Part shown: in pieces, positions 24,013 to 35,200 of the stretch
Position numbering within the stretch: the first letter of the stretch is position 1
Layout: every line of letters starts with the position of its first letter
NCBI GenBank assembly: GCA_024364735.1
Contig: JAGFNQ010008774.1
Coordinates: forward strand, 34,617 to 98,616
Origin: Boesenbergia rotunda
Taxonomy: Eukaryota; Streptophyta; Magnoliopsida; Zingiberales; Zingiberaceae
Direction: 5' to 3'
DNA length: 64,000 bases
Program-made: the position numbers and the translations under genes
Notes under the pieces: model-generated
What the model saw: only the letters and a program-made list of their open reading frames with translations
What the model was told of the DNA's origin: nothing
The model's database searches: none

Positions 24013-24023
24013 CTATAAAAGGG
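24013..24023 (+). promoter_or_regulatory. TATA box of SIRE-like LTR A1
   Basis: CTATAAAAGGG lies about 410 bp before the LTR end, downstream of the GGGCGCCC blocks; the equivalent site in subfamily B is ACTATATAAGG (14056). It is probably the U3 core promoter. The second LTR (26607-29159) has lost this segment. Confidence 0.6.
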
Positions 24024-24898
24024 GCTCGACCCCTAAGGCTTCAACATCACTTTTTTCAACGCTTCCAAGCACTTCGTTCCAGCCCTCTGCTCCAGCAAAC
24101 TCCGTTCTCGACATTCTAGCGCTGATGACGACCCTCTGCTCCGAAGAACGATCCACACCGGGCGTCTGTAACGAAGAGTATACTTGTTTACTTACTACAC
24201 TAATATTGTAACAATTTCTGTAAACTTTTGCGCTACTATAGAATTGCCCGCAGTAAACGGTCAAGGACCATGGGCCTTGGAGTAGGAGTTGAACGCGACT
24301 CCGAACAAGTAAAACTACTTGAGTTCTGTGTGTGTGTTTTGTTTAAATTCCGCTGCGTACTCTCTCTTTTTAATACGAAACGTTTTCACGATATTCACGC
24401 CCCCCCCCTCTATCGTGTTTACTCGATCCAACAAGTGGTATCAGAGCGGGTGGCTCAAACTTGGTGCAACCACCAGTTTGAGATTTTTTTCGGATTTTTT
24501 CGCTCTTTATTTCAAATAAGTAATATCAGAGCGGATGTTTCGGATTTTTTTCGGATTTTTTCACCATAAGTTAGAATTGATAAAACGATCAACTTTTAAA
24601 AATTTATCATAACCTTTTTTTATTATTTTAATATTTTCTTCGAAATTCGTGCTACCTTAATTCGAGCAAATTTTTTTTTAAACATTGAATTCTTACTTTT
24701 TCATCATTAGCCAGAATTGATAAAGTCAACATTTTCAAAAATTTGTCATAAATTGTTTTTATTATTTTATTATTAGTCTGCCTCGAAATTCGTGCAATAT
24801 TTATTTTGGGCTATTTTTTCCCTTCTCCCGCACTACTAATCCAAGACCAAGTCTTAGTACACTTCTATTATTTCTTTTGTGTGCAAGGATCATCTTAA

Positions 24899-25621
24899 AT
24901 GGCCAATCAAGAATAGAATAGCTTTCGTCCACCTCTATTCTCTGGCGAAAATTTCAGATTCTGGAATGGTCAAATGGAGTCTCATTTGAAAGCTAATATG
25001 GATTTATGGATAATAATCTAAATGGGGTTTAGATTCCCCACAGAAGATGGGATAGCACTCGCCTGGGACAAATTAGATGAACCAACACTCAACATGATCG
25101 AAACAGATGCAAAGGCGACTGCAATCCTACAATGCGGTATAACAAAAGAAGTATTCAAGAAGATTGGACCATTCGAATGCGCTAAAGAGATGTGGGGAAA
25201 ACTGATTAACCTACATGAAGAGACTTACAACATCGAGGACTTAGAAGGTGTGTTGTCCGAATCGTCAGAGGAATCAGACGAAGAAGAAGAAGATCACCTA
25301 AGATACCCTGCACTCTCGGTCCAAGCACAAACAGCCGAGTCTGAGTCTGAACCCGAATCCAAGCCAGATTTAGAAGACGAATTGACTGAGACGGTAATCG
25401 ATTTTAAATTCTTTTCAAAATTAGAATTAAATAATCAAACAGATACTGTAATTGTCGAGGAAGGTGTAAATTCTATTGCAGGGAAAACTCCAAGAAAACT
25501 ACAAAAGAGGCCTCAACCAGTACCTGAGTCCGACTCAGACTCAGAATCTAACGACGAAGAAGGGGATCATCGGAAGCAGCTCCGAATGGCTCGCGAGCAC
25601 TACAAAATGCCGAAAAAATAG
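24899..25621 (+). pseudogene. SIRE-like gag, copy 1 (nonsense-mutated)
   Basis: It aligns residue by residue with copy 2 at 29640: FSGENF-FW, SHLKAN-DLW, GF-FPTE, ATAILQCG and KEMW-KLINLHEE, the pattern of the copia gag (UBN2/DUF4219-type) that forms the particle shell. The start ATG at 24899 is followed by TAG at 24914 (copy 2 has TGG) and TAA at 25019 (copy 2 has CAA). The frame then stays open to 25621. The C-terminal half is acidic with many Ser-Glu-Ser runs. No zinc knuckle, protease or pol follows before the next LTR. Confidence 0.8.
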
Positions 25622-26606
25622 TCAAGCAAAAGAAAGATGGGTAACTTTAATTCATATGAAAATTTAATTCATAATATTGTTGATTTTGAAAATCCTGAAT
25701 ATTATTACGATTATGACGTGACTTAGATGATTACTTTTCTCGCTTATGTTTTTTTTTGCTTAGAATTAGGATTGGTTAGTTTAAGGACTAAAATGATTTA
25801 ATTGAAATTTGAACAACATAGTATTGGGTGGAGGTGAGATGATAGTACGTTAGGGAAACCTTCATGGTGGAACTAGCCGAAGCTACCGATCCAAGACCCA
25901 AACTAGTTAGACCAAAATCTTTCAAGAAGTAACTTGAAGATGAATTTTCTATAAAAGGCTTTGTCAAGGAAAGGGTTGATGATCCAATAAGGCTACGGAC
26001 AAAGAAGGTCTAGTGCCTCGCCAAGACCTGGAAGCCAATTACTGAAAATCAAATTCACTTTACTATTGTTAAATTTGAATCTAACACAAACTTCAATTAA
26101 ATCTTAGATTTAACATATTTTTCAAAATCAATAAAATTAACCATTTTTCTCAAAATTAAAATATTTATCTCACAAAACCCATAAGGTTAACATGTTTGAT
26201 CACGTAGAACTGGGTGAGATATATAGGACCTAAAAGCATAATTCACTATCCTTTTAAATAAAAAGGTTTGCAAAAGTTATTCAAACTTATCACTATTTTG
26301 TTTTGTCAATTTATTGTACTGTACCCTACTTTTTCATTTCTAACATTTTTTTTTAAATTTCATGTCAAATATCACAATAAATAGAGTCTAGGGCTTGTTT
26401 TGATTTAGTCATTGATTGGTCAAACATAGTCAACATAGTCAAACCTGGTCAACACTGAAGTTCCTTAAGGTACCAAGATAAAGTCAGACAGTGTCATATA
26501 CAGGGGGAGTTTTTTTTCAAAAAATTCAGATTTTTCAAAAACCTTATGCTCTAAAACTTATTAACATTTCAAAATAAGGTTTTCAAAAATTGGTTCACAA
26601 ACCTTA
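25622..26606 (+). other. non-coding 3' interior of SIRE-like element
   Basis: AT-rich sequence without a usable frame. It matches the region after gag copy 2 (30510-30949), including CCTCGCCAAGACCTGG at about 26014. A polypurine-like CAGGGGGAG occurs near 26500, about 100 bp before the next LTR. Protease, integrase and reverse transcriptase are absent. Confidence 0.65.
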
Positions 26607-26712
26607 TGTTGGTGCAGAAAGCACCATGTCGAACCTTGTTTTGATATTGGCAAAGGATTCAAAGTTAAGTTTATTTGTGATCTAACAATGTTCACTAAGT
26701 GTGCAGGAAAAG

Positions 26713-27015
26713 TCCTAGCGAAACGCTGCTAGGCACCTGGCGAAGGGCTGCCAGGAAACAAAAGTCCTAGCGAAGGCTGCTAGGCACCTGGCGAAGGGCT
26801 GCCAGGAAACAAAGTCCTAGCGAAGGGCTGCTAGGCACCTGGCGAAGGGCTGCCAGGAAACAAAGCCCTAGCGAAGGACTGCTAGGCACCTGGTGAAGGA
26901 CAGCCTGGGACTGAAGCCCTAGCGAAGGAATGCTAGGCACCGGGCGAAGGGCAGCTCGGTCTCCAAGACCTGACAAAGGACCGTCAGGCAAAAGTCCAAC
27001 CAAAGGAACGGTTGG
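26713..27015 (+). repeat. covarying hairpin array in LTR A2
   Basis: The clearest set of 20-nt 6-8-6 units. CCTAGC/GCTAGG at 26816-26835, CCTGGC/GCCAGG at 26838-26857, CCTGAC/GTCAGG at 26969-26988 and CCAACC/GGTTGG at 26996-27015. The loops are GAAGGGCT, GAAGGGCT, AAAGGACC and AAAGGAAC. In the first half the CCTAGC and CCTGGC types strictly alternate. Confidence 0.9.
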
Positions 27016-27467
27016 CATCAGGTAAATTCTCCCGAGAGGAGTAGGTGAGGACGCGTTCCCCGTCGAGGGAACAGTAGGCGTCGGTTCGACCAAGGGCTCC
27101 ATTTAGGAGACCAAAGTCAGAACCAAGACAGCTAAGGCTGTATAATCTAATACATTATTGTTTTATTGTGTTTTGGACTAACCCTGGATGCAGGACCGAA
27201 GGAACGTGTGTCTGTAGCTCAGAAAGCCTCAGAGGAATGAGGCTACAGCTGACCAGGGCGCCCGGAGTGTCCCGGGCGCCCCCAAGGCAAACACAAAACA
27301 CAAGACAGCAAGATGGGCTTCGACAGTTCAACTCCCGGGCGCCCCCGTGCTCCCGGGCGCCCCCAGCATCCCGGGCGCCCCCATGTGCAAGCCTCGAACC
27401 AGAAGCCAGCGAAGCGAAGATAGAAGTTTGACCCGGTCAATCCGGGCGCCCCGGTCAAAGCGGATCC

Positions 27468-28793
27468 CGAAGAGGGGGGTGAATATCGGAAAACTTTCGG
27501 ATTTGAATAAGAGTAGGTACGCAGCGGAAATTAAAAAACAAGATACAGAGACACAGTCGATTTACTTGGTTCGGAGCCTGTGTCGACTCCTACTCCAAGG
27601 CCCACGGTCGTTGACCGTTTACTTTGGGCAATTCTATATAGGCTCAAAAAGGTTTACAGAATTTAATTACAAAGATAAGTGCAGTAAATAATAAGAACGC
27701 TCTTCTTTACCGACGTCCGGAGTAGATCAACTTTTTCGGAGCAGCGGGACGTCGTCGGCTCGAGTTGGAGAGTGTCCGGAGCAAGGCACGAGCGTAGAAG
27801 AGCTTTGAGGCGTTGAGAGAGTTGTTGTCCTGAAGCCTTGGTCGAAGGCCCTTTATATAGGGCCTGGGGGCGCCCGGGACGTCGGGGGCGCCCCCCACGT
27901 GGCCTCTGATCCGCAGAGCTCTCGGTCAGCGTCTATCCTCTGGATCCGCTTTGACCAGGGCGCCGGAGCGCTCGGGGCGCCCGCATTGACCGGGTCAAAG
28001 TCCTATCTCCTTGGCTTCGAGGGGTTCGGGTTCGATGTTGCGCATGGGGGCGCCCGCAGCGCAGGGGGCGCCCGGGAGCAGCGGGGGCGCCCGGGACCAC
28101 GGGGGCGCCCGGCCCAGCATGTATTCGAACTCCTTTTTTTTCTTTACTTGTTTTGTATGGCCCTTGGAGGCGCCCGGGACATTCCGGGCGCCCTACTCAG
28201 CTACTACCTCATTTCTTTGAGGCTATCTGAGCTGCAGACACTCCTTCCTTTGGTCCTGCATCCAGGGTTAGTCCAAAACACAATAAAGCAATAAAGTATT
28301 TGTTTATACAGCCTTAGCTGTCTTGGTTCTGACTTTGGTCTCCAAAGTGGAGCCCTAGGTCGAACCGACGCCTACTGTTCCCTCGACGGGGAACGCGTCC
28401 TCACCTACTCCTCTCGGGAGAATTTACCTGATGCCAACCGCTCCTTTGGTTGGACTTTTGCCTGGCGGTCCTTTGCCAGGGCTTGGATGCCAAGCTGTCC
28501 TTCGCCCGGTGCCTAGCTGTCCTTCGCTAGGGCTTTGTTTCACGGCAGCCCTTCGCCAGGTGCCTAGCAGCCCTTCTCTAGGACTTGGTTTCCTGCAGCC
28601 CTTCGCCAGGTGCCTAGCAGCCCTTCGCTAGGACTTGGTTTCCTGGCAGCCCTTCGCTTGGTACCTAGCAGCCCTTCGCTAGGACTTGGTTTCTGCACAC
28701 TCAAGTAACAACATTAGATCACAAATAACACTTAACTTTGAATCCTTTGCCAATATCAAAACAAGGTTCGATATGGTGCTTCCTGCACCAACA
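27468..28793 (-). mobile_element. inverted SIRE-like LTR inside LTR A2
   Basis: A nearly complete minus-strand LTR: its U5/C-tract end is at 27468-27490, its TATA (TATATAGGG on the plus strand) near 27855, its hairpin array at 28430-28690, and its terminal TGCACCAACA ends at 28793. The outer 20 or so bases of the U5 end are missing and no target duplication is visible, so it entered with a deletion or arose by inversion. Confidence 0.8.
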
Positions 28794-29639
28794 TCTACGC
28801 CTCAAAGCTCTTCTGCTCTCGCGCTTCGCCTCGGAATCCTTCCAACTCGAGCCGACGACGTCCCGCTGCTCCGAAAAAGTCGATCTACCCCGGACGTCGT
28901 TAAAAGAGCTATTTAAAAGTTTACTGTACTTAATTCTGTAATCCTTTGTAAACTATTTTGCGCCTAATATAGAATTGCCCAAAGTAAACGGTCAACGATC
29001 GTGGGCCTTGGAGTAGGAGTCGACCCAGGCTTCGAACCAAGTAAAAATGACTGCGTCTCTGTGTTATTGTTTTTTTATTTCCGCTGTGCACTTGCTCTTA
29101 ATTTTCCGAAAAACGAATACCGATATACACCCCCCTCTATCGGTTCTATCGATCCAACAAGTGGTATCAGAGCGGGGAAGTTCAAACTTGGTGCAACCAC
29201 CAGTTTGAAAATTTTTTATCGGATTTTTCGCATTTTAAATTTAAATAAATAATATCTGTAGGTGTATTTAAAATATTCTTATGCCTTTTTCAATTTTGAA
29301 TATTCATTTTTTCACCATAAGTCAAAATTGATAAAACGAACAATTTTTGAAAAATTATCATAAATTTTTTTTTAATATTTTAATAATTTTTCTCTTCGAA
29401 ATTCGTGCTACCTTAATTCGAGCAAAATTTTCAATTATAAATTCTTATGTTATTTCAGAATTGACAAAATAACATTTTCAAAAATTTGTCATAAAGTTTT
29501 ATATTATTATTTTTTTATTATTCCTCGAAATTCGTGTAATTTTTTTTTGGGTCATTTTTTTTCTCCCGCACTACTAATCCAAGACTAAGTCTTGGGACAA
29601 GATTTTTCTTTCTGTTTTTGTAATTTTATTAATCCTTAA

Positions 29640-30509
29640 ATGGCCAACCAAGAGTGGAACAGTGCCCGTCCCCCGCTATTCTCCGGCGAGAACTTCAATT
29701 TCTGGAGAAGTCTAATGGAATCTCATCTGAAGGCCAATTTGGATTTATGGTTGATAATCCAAACGGGGTTTACATTCCCCACAGAAGAAGGAACATCGAT
29801 CACTTGGGAAAAATTGGACGAACCAACCCTGAGAAAGATCGAGACAGATGCAAGGGCGACTGCAATCCTACAATGCGGCCTAACCAAAGAAGAACTGAAG
29901 CGGGTCGGATCCTTCAACTGTGCCAAAGAAATGTGGGAAAAGCTAATCAATCTACACGAAGAGAGCTCCGATGTTGAGATCTTAGAAGCTCAAGCACAGA
30001 CAGCTGATTCAGAGTCTGAAGCCGAAACTAAACTTGAAATCAAAACAGAATCGGACTATGAATTGACTGAGACGGTAACTGATTTCTAATTATTTTCAAA
30101 ATTAGAATTAAATATTAAAACAGATACTGTAATGGTCGAGGAAGGTGTAATTTCTAGTGCAGGGAAGGCTCCAAGAGAACCACCAAAGAAGAGGCCTCAA
30201 CTAGTACCTGAGTCCAACTCAGACTCAGAATTTGACAACAAAGAAGGAGATCAAACTAAACCGGTCCAATCAGCTCGTGATCACTACAAGATGCTAAAGA
30301 CACAAAAAGGAAAGACGGCAAGTATCAATGGGGAGATTCCCAACAGGGAATCAAAAGGTAAATTTACGATATTTAAAAATATAATATTTACCTCAAAGAA
30401 CAAAATTAATTCATATAAATTATTTAAGGCTAATATGTTGGAAAACTTAATTCCCAACCTTGCTGACTTTAAGAAACCCGAGTATTATTTCAATTATGAT
30501 GTGACTTAG
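29640..30509 (+). pseudogene. SIRE-like gag, copy 2 (one stop)
   Basis: The N-terminal gag region is intact: ATG at 29640 starts MANQEW, then FSGENFNFW, ATAILQCG and KEMWEKLINLHEE, with acidic repeats after residue 115. An in-frame TAA at 30087-30089 replaces the Lys codon seen in copy 1. The same frame resumes and runs to 30509, ending YYFNYDVT. Without the stop it would be about 289 residues. No zinc knuckle or pol follows; the interior is cut at 30950 by the gypsy element. Confidence 0.8.
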
Positions 30510-30949
30510 ATAATTGTTTGCTTTAACTATATGTTCTTTTTATTTGTATTTTTGTTTGCTTAGATTTAGGATTTGTTAGATTAAGGACAAATGATTAAAT
30601 TGAAACTTGAACAACCTAGTATTAGGACAAGGTTTGATGATAGTACGTTAGGGAAACCTGACTAAGGAATCAAGTAGGGTAAGGAGTACTTATTTGGTCT
30701 TTTTAGTCCAGTGGAACTAGCCGAAGCTACCTCTCCGAATCCTAAGCTAGTTAGACCAGAGCGTCTCAAACAATAATTTGAAAATGATCTTTCTTTAAAA
30801 GGCATTGTCTAGGAAAGGGTTGTTGATCCAATAAGGCTAAGGCCAAAGAAGGCCTCTGTGCCTCGCCAAGACCTGGAAGCCAATTATCGAAACTCACTTT
30901 TAAATTATTATTTGTTAAACTCGAATCTAACACAAGCTTCAATCAAATT

Positions 30950-31685
30950 TGATGTGGACCAAGGAGGGGATACAAGCTTACAAGACAAAGCCATAGAGGA
31001 AGAGGCATTGAAAGGAATTGGAGGACCCATGACAAGATCCAAGACTAAGAGAATGAAGCAAGCTTTGGAAGGCTTAATAATGGAGCTCAAGGAGAAGAAG
31101 GATCAATGCACAATGGAGGCAACAACTAAATGGATCACATTCCTTCAAATTGAAAGTGAAATTGAGCCCACATGAAGACAAAACTTGAAGGCCCAAAACC
31201 ACATGATCCAAGATGCATTCAAGGGCTACAAGTGTCCAATTTTCGTGGGTATTTTTGGGGGAATTTTCTGAAGTTATTTTTGATGTCTTTTGGTGGGTTT
31301 TTAATGCTTTTGGGAGTTCCTAAGCTAGTATTAGGGAATTGTGGGAAATAAACATCATGCATGCATGCATGCATGATAATGGTGCATAATTAGTGCTTAG
31401 TGGGAAGTGTGGTAGAGGTTAATGTTTCAACCTCCACTAAGTCTATATATAGGAGAACTCTTGTATGGCCAAGGCATGTTAAGTTTGAATGAAATCAGAG
31501 TTTTCTCTATTGTGAGAGCTTCCTTTGGTTCTTAGGCAAAGAACTAATCGTGATCTTATCAAGGCAACTTGTGGCGATCGAAACCCCCATGACTTATCAC
31601 TCACCCTCTCATCTTTCTTGAGTGTGGCGTCAATATCCTTCCCTACATCTGAATTTCAAGGCGATCCATTCCAAGGTGCTTATCA
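30950..31685 (+). mobile_element. left LTR of the gypsy element
   Basis: Starts TGATGTGGACC and ends GGTGCTTATCA. It contains an open frame over its first 226 bp that in the right LTR is the tail of pol, a (CATG)n-like run (about 31358-31373), and a TATA box at 31444. Other copies of this LTR in the window are at 6722-7446 and 10076-10776, both minus-strand. Confidence 0.93.
31444..31451 (+). promoter_or_regulatory. TATA box of gypsy LTR
   Basis: TATATATA, 235 bp before the LTR end. Transcription of the element would start some 30 bp downstream. The site is conserved in the other LTR copies (minus strand at 6952-6959 and 10312-10319; plus strand near 37280). Confidence 0.65.
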
Positions 31686-31687
31686 TT

Positions 31688-31700
31688 TGGTATCAGAGCC
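31688..31700 (+). other. primer-binding site, tRNA-iMet
   Basis: TGGTATCAGAGCC two bases after the left LTR. The leader that follows carries long A and T homopolymer runs (31843-31980). Confidence 0.88.
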
Positions 31701-32274
31701 TTGACTCCTTGATTTTCAGGTTTGCGTTTTGTTCTTCTTCATTTGTGTTCTTGTTCATCTTTGTTAATCTCTCATCCATCGTATTCCATTGGTGTTTTCA
31801 TTCTCCAACTCTATTTATCGCTTCTCTATTTGGGTCCTAAACTCAAAAAAAAAAAAAAAAAAAAAAGAGTTGAAAAAAAAAAGGTGTTACTGAGTCATTG
31901 TGTTTTTTTTTTTTGACTGAAGAAAAAAAAAAAAAGGGACAAAAAGGAAATTCGAAAAAAAAAACAACAAAAAAAAAAAGAAGGAAGATCGGCGAATTGA
32001 AAGGACCCAATATTTCTCTCATTGCTCTTGATCGTTGCTGAATTTCTTGTTCTAACCGTTTATTTCTCTTGTTCTACTCATATTCTCTTGTTGGTTTCTT
32101 GCTCACTTGATTGTCTACTTGTTGTCTTGAGAAATCGTTGATAAGGTTCTTTTCTTAAGGGCTTATAAAGGAAGCTGAGTGGATAAATTTGAGTGCAACC
32201 ACGTGAGGCGAGTGGTGAGGTCTTTCTAACATTTCTTGTGCAATTTTCCTTGTCATCTTTTTTTTGTTGCAAGC

Positions 32275-35200
32275 ATGAGTGGGGAAAACTCCCCTAGGCA
32301 AGATCCTAATAGGCTTCAAATGGAGGCGCTTACTCAACACTTTGAGAGAATGCTTCAAAGACAACTTGAAGGCTTACATGAAAGGATGGACCGACTTGAA
32401 GGAGGAAGAGTTTCCAACCATGGGGGAAATTCTAATCATGAAGAATCTCATCCGGGAAGTGACCTATTCTATAGTTCTCCAAGAGAAAGAAGGAGGCGTG
32501 AAGGGGGACGAAGACACGAAAGAGGAGGTAGAAACCATCAACATGAAGACGATCTAAGAGGGGTGAAAGTCAAGGTAACTTCCTTCCAAGGGAGGAATGA
32601 CCCCGACACATATCTTGAGTGGGAAATGAAAATAGAGCAAATCTTCTCATGCCACAATTACCCTGATGCAAAGAAAGTGAAGGTGGCTGCCCTTGAGTTC
32701 ACCGATTATGCTTTAATTTGGTGGGATCAACTGCAAAAGGAGAGAAGAAGGTATGGAGAGCACCCTATCAACACTTGGGGTGAAATGAAGACTTTGATGA
32801 GAAGGAGATTTGTGCCTTCCCACTACCATAGGGAGTTGCACAACAAATTGCAAAGACTCATCCAAGGGAGTAGGAGTGTGGATGAGTATTACAAGGAGAT
32901 GGAGGTGGCTTTGATTAGGGCCAATATTGAGGAGGAAAGAGAAGCAACTATGGCTCGATTTCTCCATGGCCTAAACCGAGATATTGGAGACATTGTAGAG
33001 CTACAACATTATGTGGAGCTTGAAGACTTAGTTCATCAAGCAATGAAAGTGGAGCAACAATTAAAGAGAAAGGGCGTTATGAAAAGACCATCTTCTTCAA
33101 ACTACTCTTCAAATTGGAAGGACAAGCCAAAGAAGGAGGATTCCTCTTCTAATTCAAAGGAGGTAACAAGCGCTAAGAAGCCTTTTCCTACTACTACTTC
33201 TTCTACTTCTAAGAGCAGGGATATCAAGTGCTTCAAGTGTTTGGGAAAAGGACATATCGCATCCGAATGCCCGAATAAGAAGACTATGGTGGTTAGGGAT
33301 AATGGGAGCATCTCTAGTGAAGAAACTTCTTCTCATTCTTCTTCTTCAAGCGATGAGGAACATGATGGAGCAGCCTATGCGCAAGATGGCGATCTCTTGG
33401 TGGTTAGAAGGTTATTAGGAAGTCAAGCCAAGGAGCATGAGGAGGACCAAAGAGAGAATATTTTTCATACTCGTTGCCTTATTCAAGGTAAAACATGCTC
33501 TATGATCATTGATGGTGGAAGTTGCACCAATGTGGCAAGCACTAGGTTGGTTACCAAACTCAACCTCAAGACTACACCGCATGCAAGACCATATAAACTC
33601 CAATGGCTAAGTAATAGTGGTGAATTGGTGGTGAATCAACAAGTGATGATTAATTTCTCCATTGGAAAATATGAAGATCAAGTTCTATGTGATATTGTAC
33701 CTATGGAGGTAAGCCACATTCTTCTTGGAAGACCTTGGCAGTTTGATAGGCGAGCTCACCATGATGGATTCTCCAACAAGTTCTCATTTCTTCACAATTC
33801 CCACAAAGTCACACTTGTGCCATTATCACCTAGGGAGGTTTGTGCGGATCAAAAAAAAATGCGAGAGAAAAGAGAAAAAGAAGAGCGAGAGCTTAAGAAA
33901 AAGAAAGGAGAGAATGAGGAAAAGAAAAGAGAGAATGAGGAAAAGAAAGAGAGAATGAGGAAAGAAAAGAAAAGAGAGAATGAGGAAAAGAAAAGAGAGA
34001 ACGCGGAAAAGAAAGAGAGAGGAATAGAAAATTTGTTTGCAAGAGGAAGTGAGGTGAAGAGAGCTTATTTGACAAGGCAACCTATATTTCTTCTTTTGTG
34101 CAAGGAAACTTGCTTGGAAACTAATACTAACTCCTTGCCCAGTGATGTTGTTGCTATTTTGCAGGACTTTGAGGATGTGTTTCCCCAGGAAGTACCTCAC
34201 GGTTTGCCACCAATGAGGGGAATAGAACACCAAATGGACCTTATTCCTGGTGCTTCTCTTCCCAATAGGCCTGCCTATAGGAGCAACCCTCAAGAAACAA
34301 AGGAGATACAGAATCAAGTGGAGGAGTTATTATAAAAAGGATGGGTGAGAGAGAGCTTAAGTCCTTGTGCTGTACCAGTAATTTTGGTACCTAAAAAGGA
34401 TGGATCATGGAGGATGTGCACGGACTGTAGAGCTATCAACAACATCACAATTCGGTATCGACATCCTATCCCTAGACTTGATGATTTACTTGATGAATTG
34501 CATGGTGCTTGCTTCTTTACTAAGATTGATATGAAAAGTGGGTACCATCAAATTAGGATAAGGGAAGGGGATGAATGGAAAACTGCTTTCAAAACTAAAT
34601 ATGGATTGTATGAATGGTTGGTAATGCCTTTTGGGTTAACTAATGCGCCGCACTTTTATGAGGCTTATGAACCATGTTTTACGAGAATTCCTAGGAAAAT
34701 TTGTTGTAGTATACTTTGATGATATTTTGGTATATTCCAAGAGTTTGGTTGAGCATGTAGCACATCTCAAATCCGTCTTGCATGTCCTTAGAAAGGAGAG
34801 ACTGTATGCTAACTTAGAAAAGTGTTCTTTTTGCACTGATCATGTGGTTTTTCTTGGATTTGTCATAAGTTCTAAAGGAGTGCAGGTTGATGAAGAGAAG
34901 GTTAAGGCCATTAGAGATTGGCCAACCCCCAAAACTGTGAGTGAGGTTAGGAGCTTCCATGGGTTGGCAAGTTTCTATAGAAGGTTTGTGAAGGATTTTA
35001 GCACACTGGCAGCACCCCTAAATGAAATTGTCAAGAAAAATATGAGTTTTAAGTGGGGAGAGAATCAAGAAAATGCATTTCAAGCACTTAAGGACAAACT
35101 CACACATGCACCCATTCTTGCTTTGCCTGATTTTTCCAAATCATTTGAAATTGAATGTGATGCATCTCATGTGGGTATTGGGGCTGTTTTACTTCAAAAT

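Larger units (their letters stand above)
23013..24433 (+). mobile_element. SIRE-like copia LTR A1 (1421 bp)
   Basis: It starts TGTTGGTGCAGAAAGC and ends CGATCCAACA, followed by the primer-binding site TGGTATCAGAGCGG at 24436. It carries a hairpin array at 23145-23465, GGGCGCCC-rich blocks at 23700-23900, and a TATA-like CTATAAAAGGG at 24013-24023 before a pyrimidine-rich leader. It is inserted in L1 ORF2. It is the first LTR of a tandem LTR-gag-LTR-gag arrangement. SIRE/Maximus assignment rests on long LTRs and a gag of that type and is an inference. Confidence 0.8.
26607..29159 (+). mobile_element. SIRE-like copia LTR A2, interrupted
   Basis: Plus-strand LTR halves 26607-27467 (from TGTTGGTGCAG) and 28794-29159 (to CGATCCAACA) flank an inverted LTR of the same family. 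About 125 bp of this LTR around its TATA box is missing at the junction, judged from the inverted copy. The primer-binding site at 29162 and gag copy 2 follow. Confidence 0.8.

Noticed and set aside
31358..31373. ATGCATGC run as a regulatory RY element
   Set aside because: It is a short (CATG)n simple repeat that varies in length between LTR copies.
33826..34317. 163-codon minus-strand frame
   Set aside because: Shadow of the Lys/Glu-rich linker in the gypsy polyprotein.
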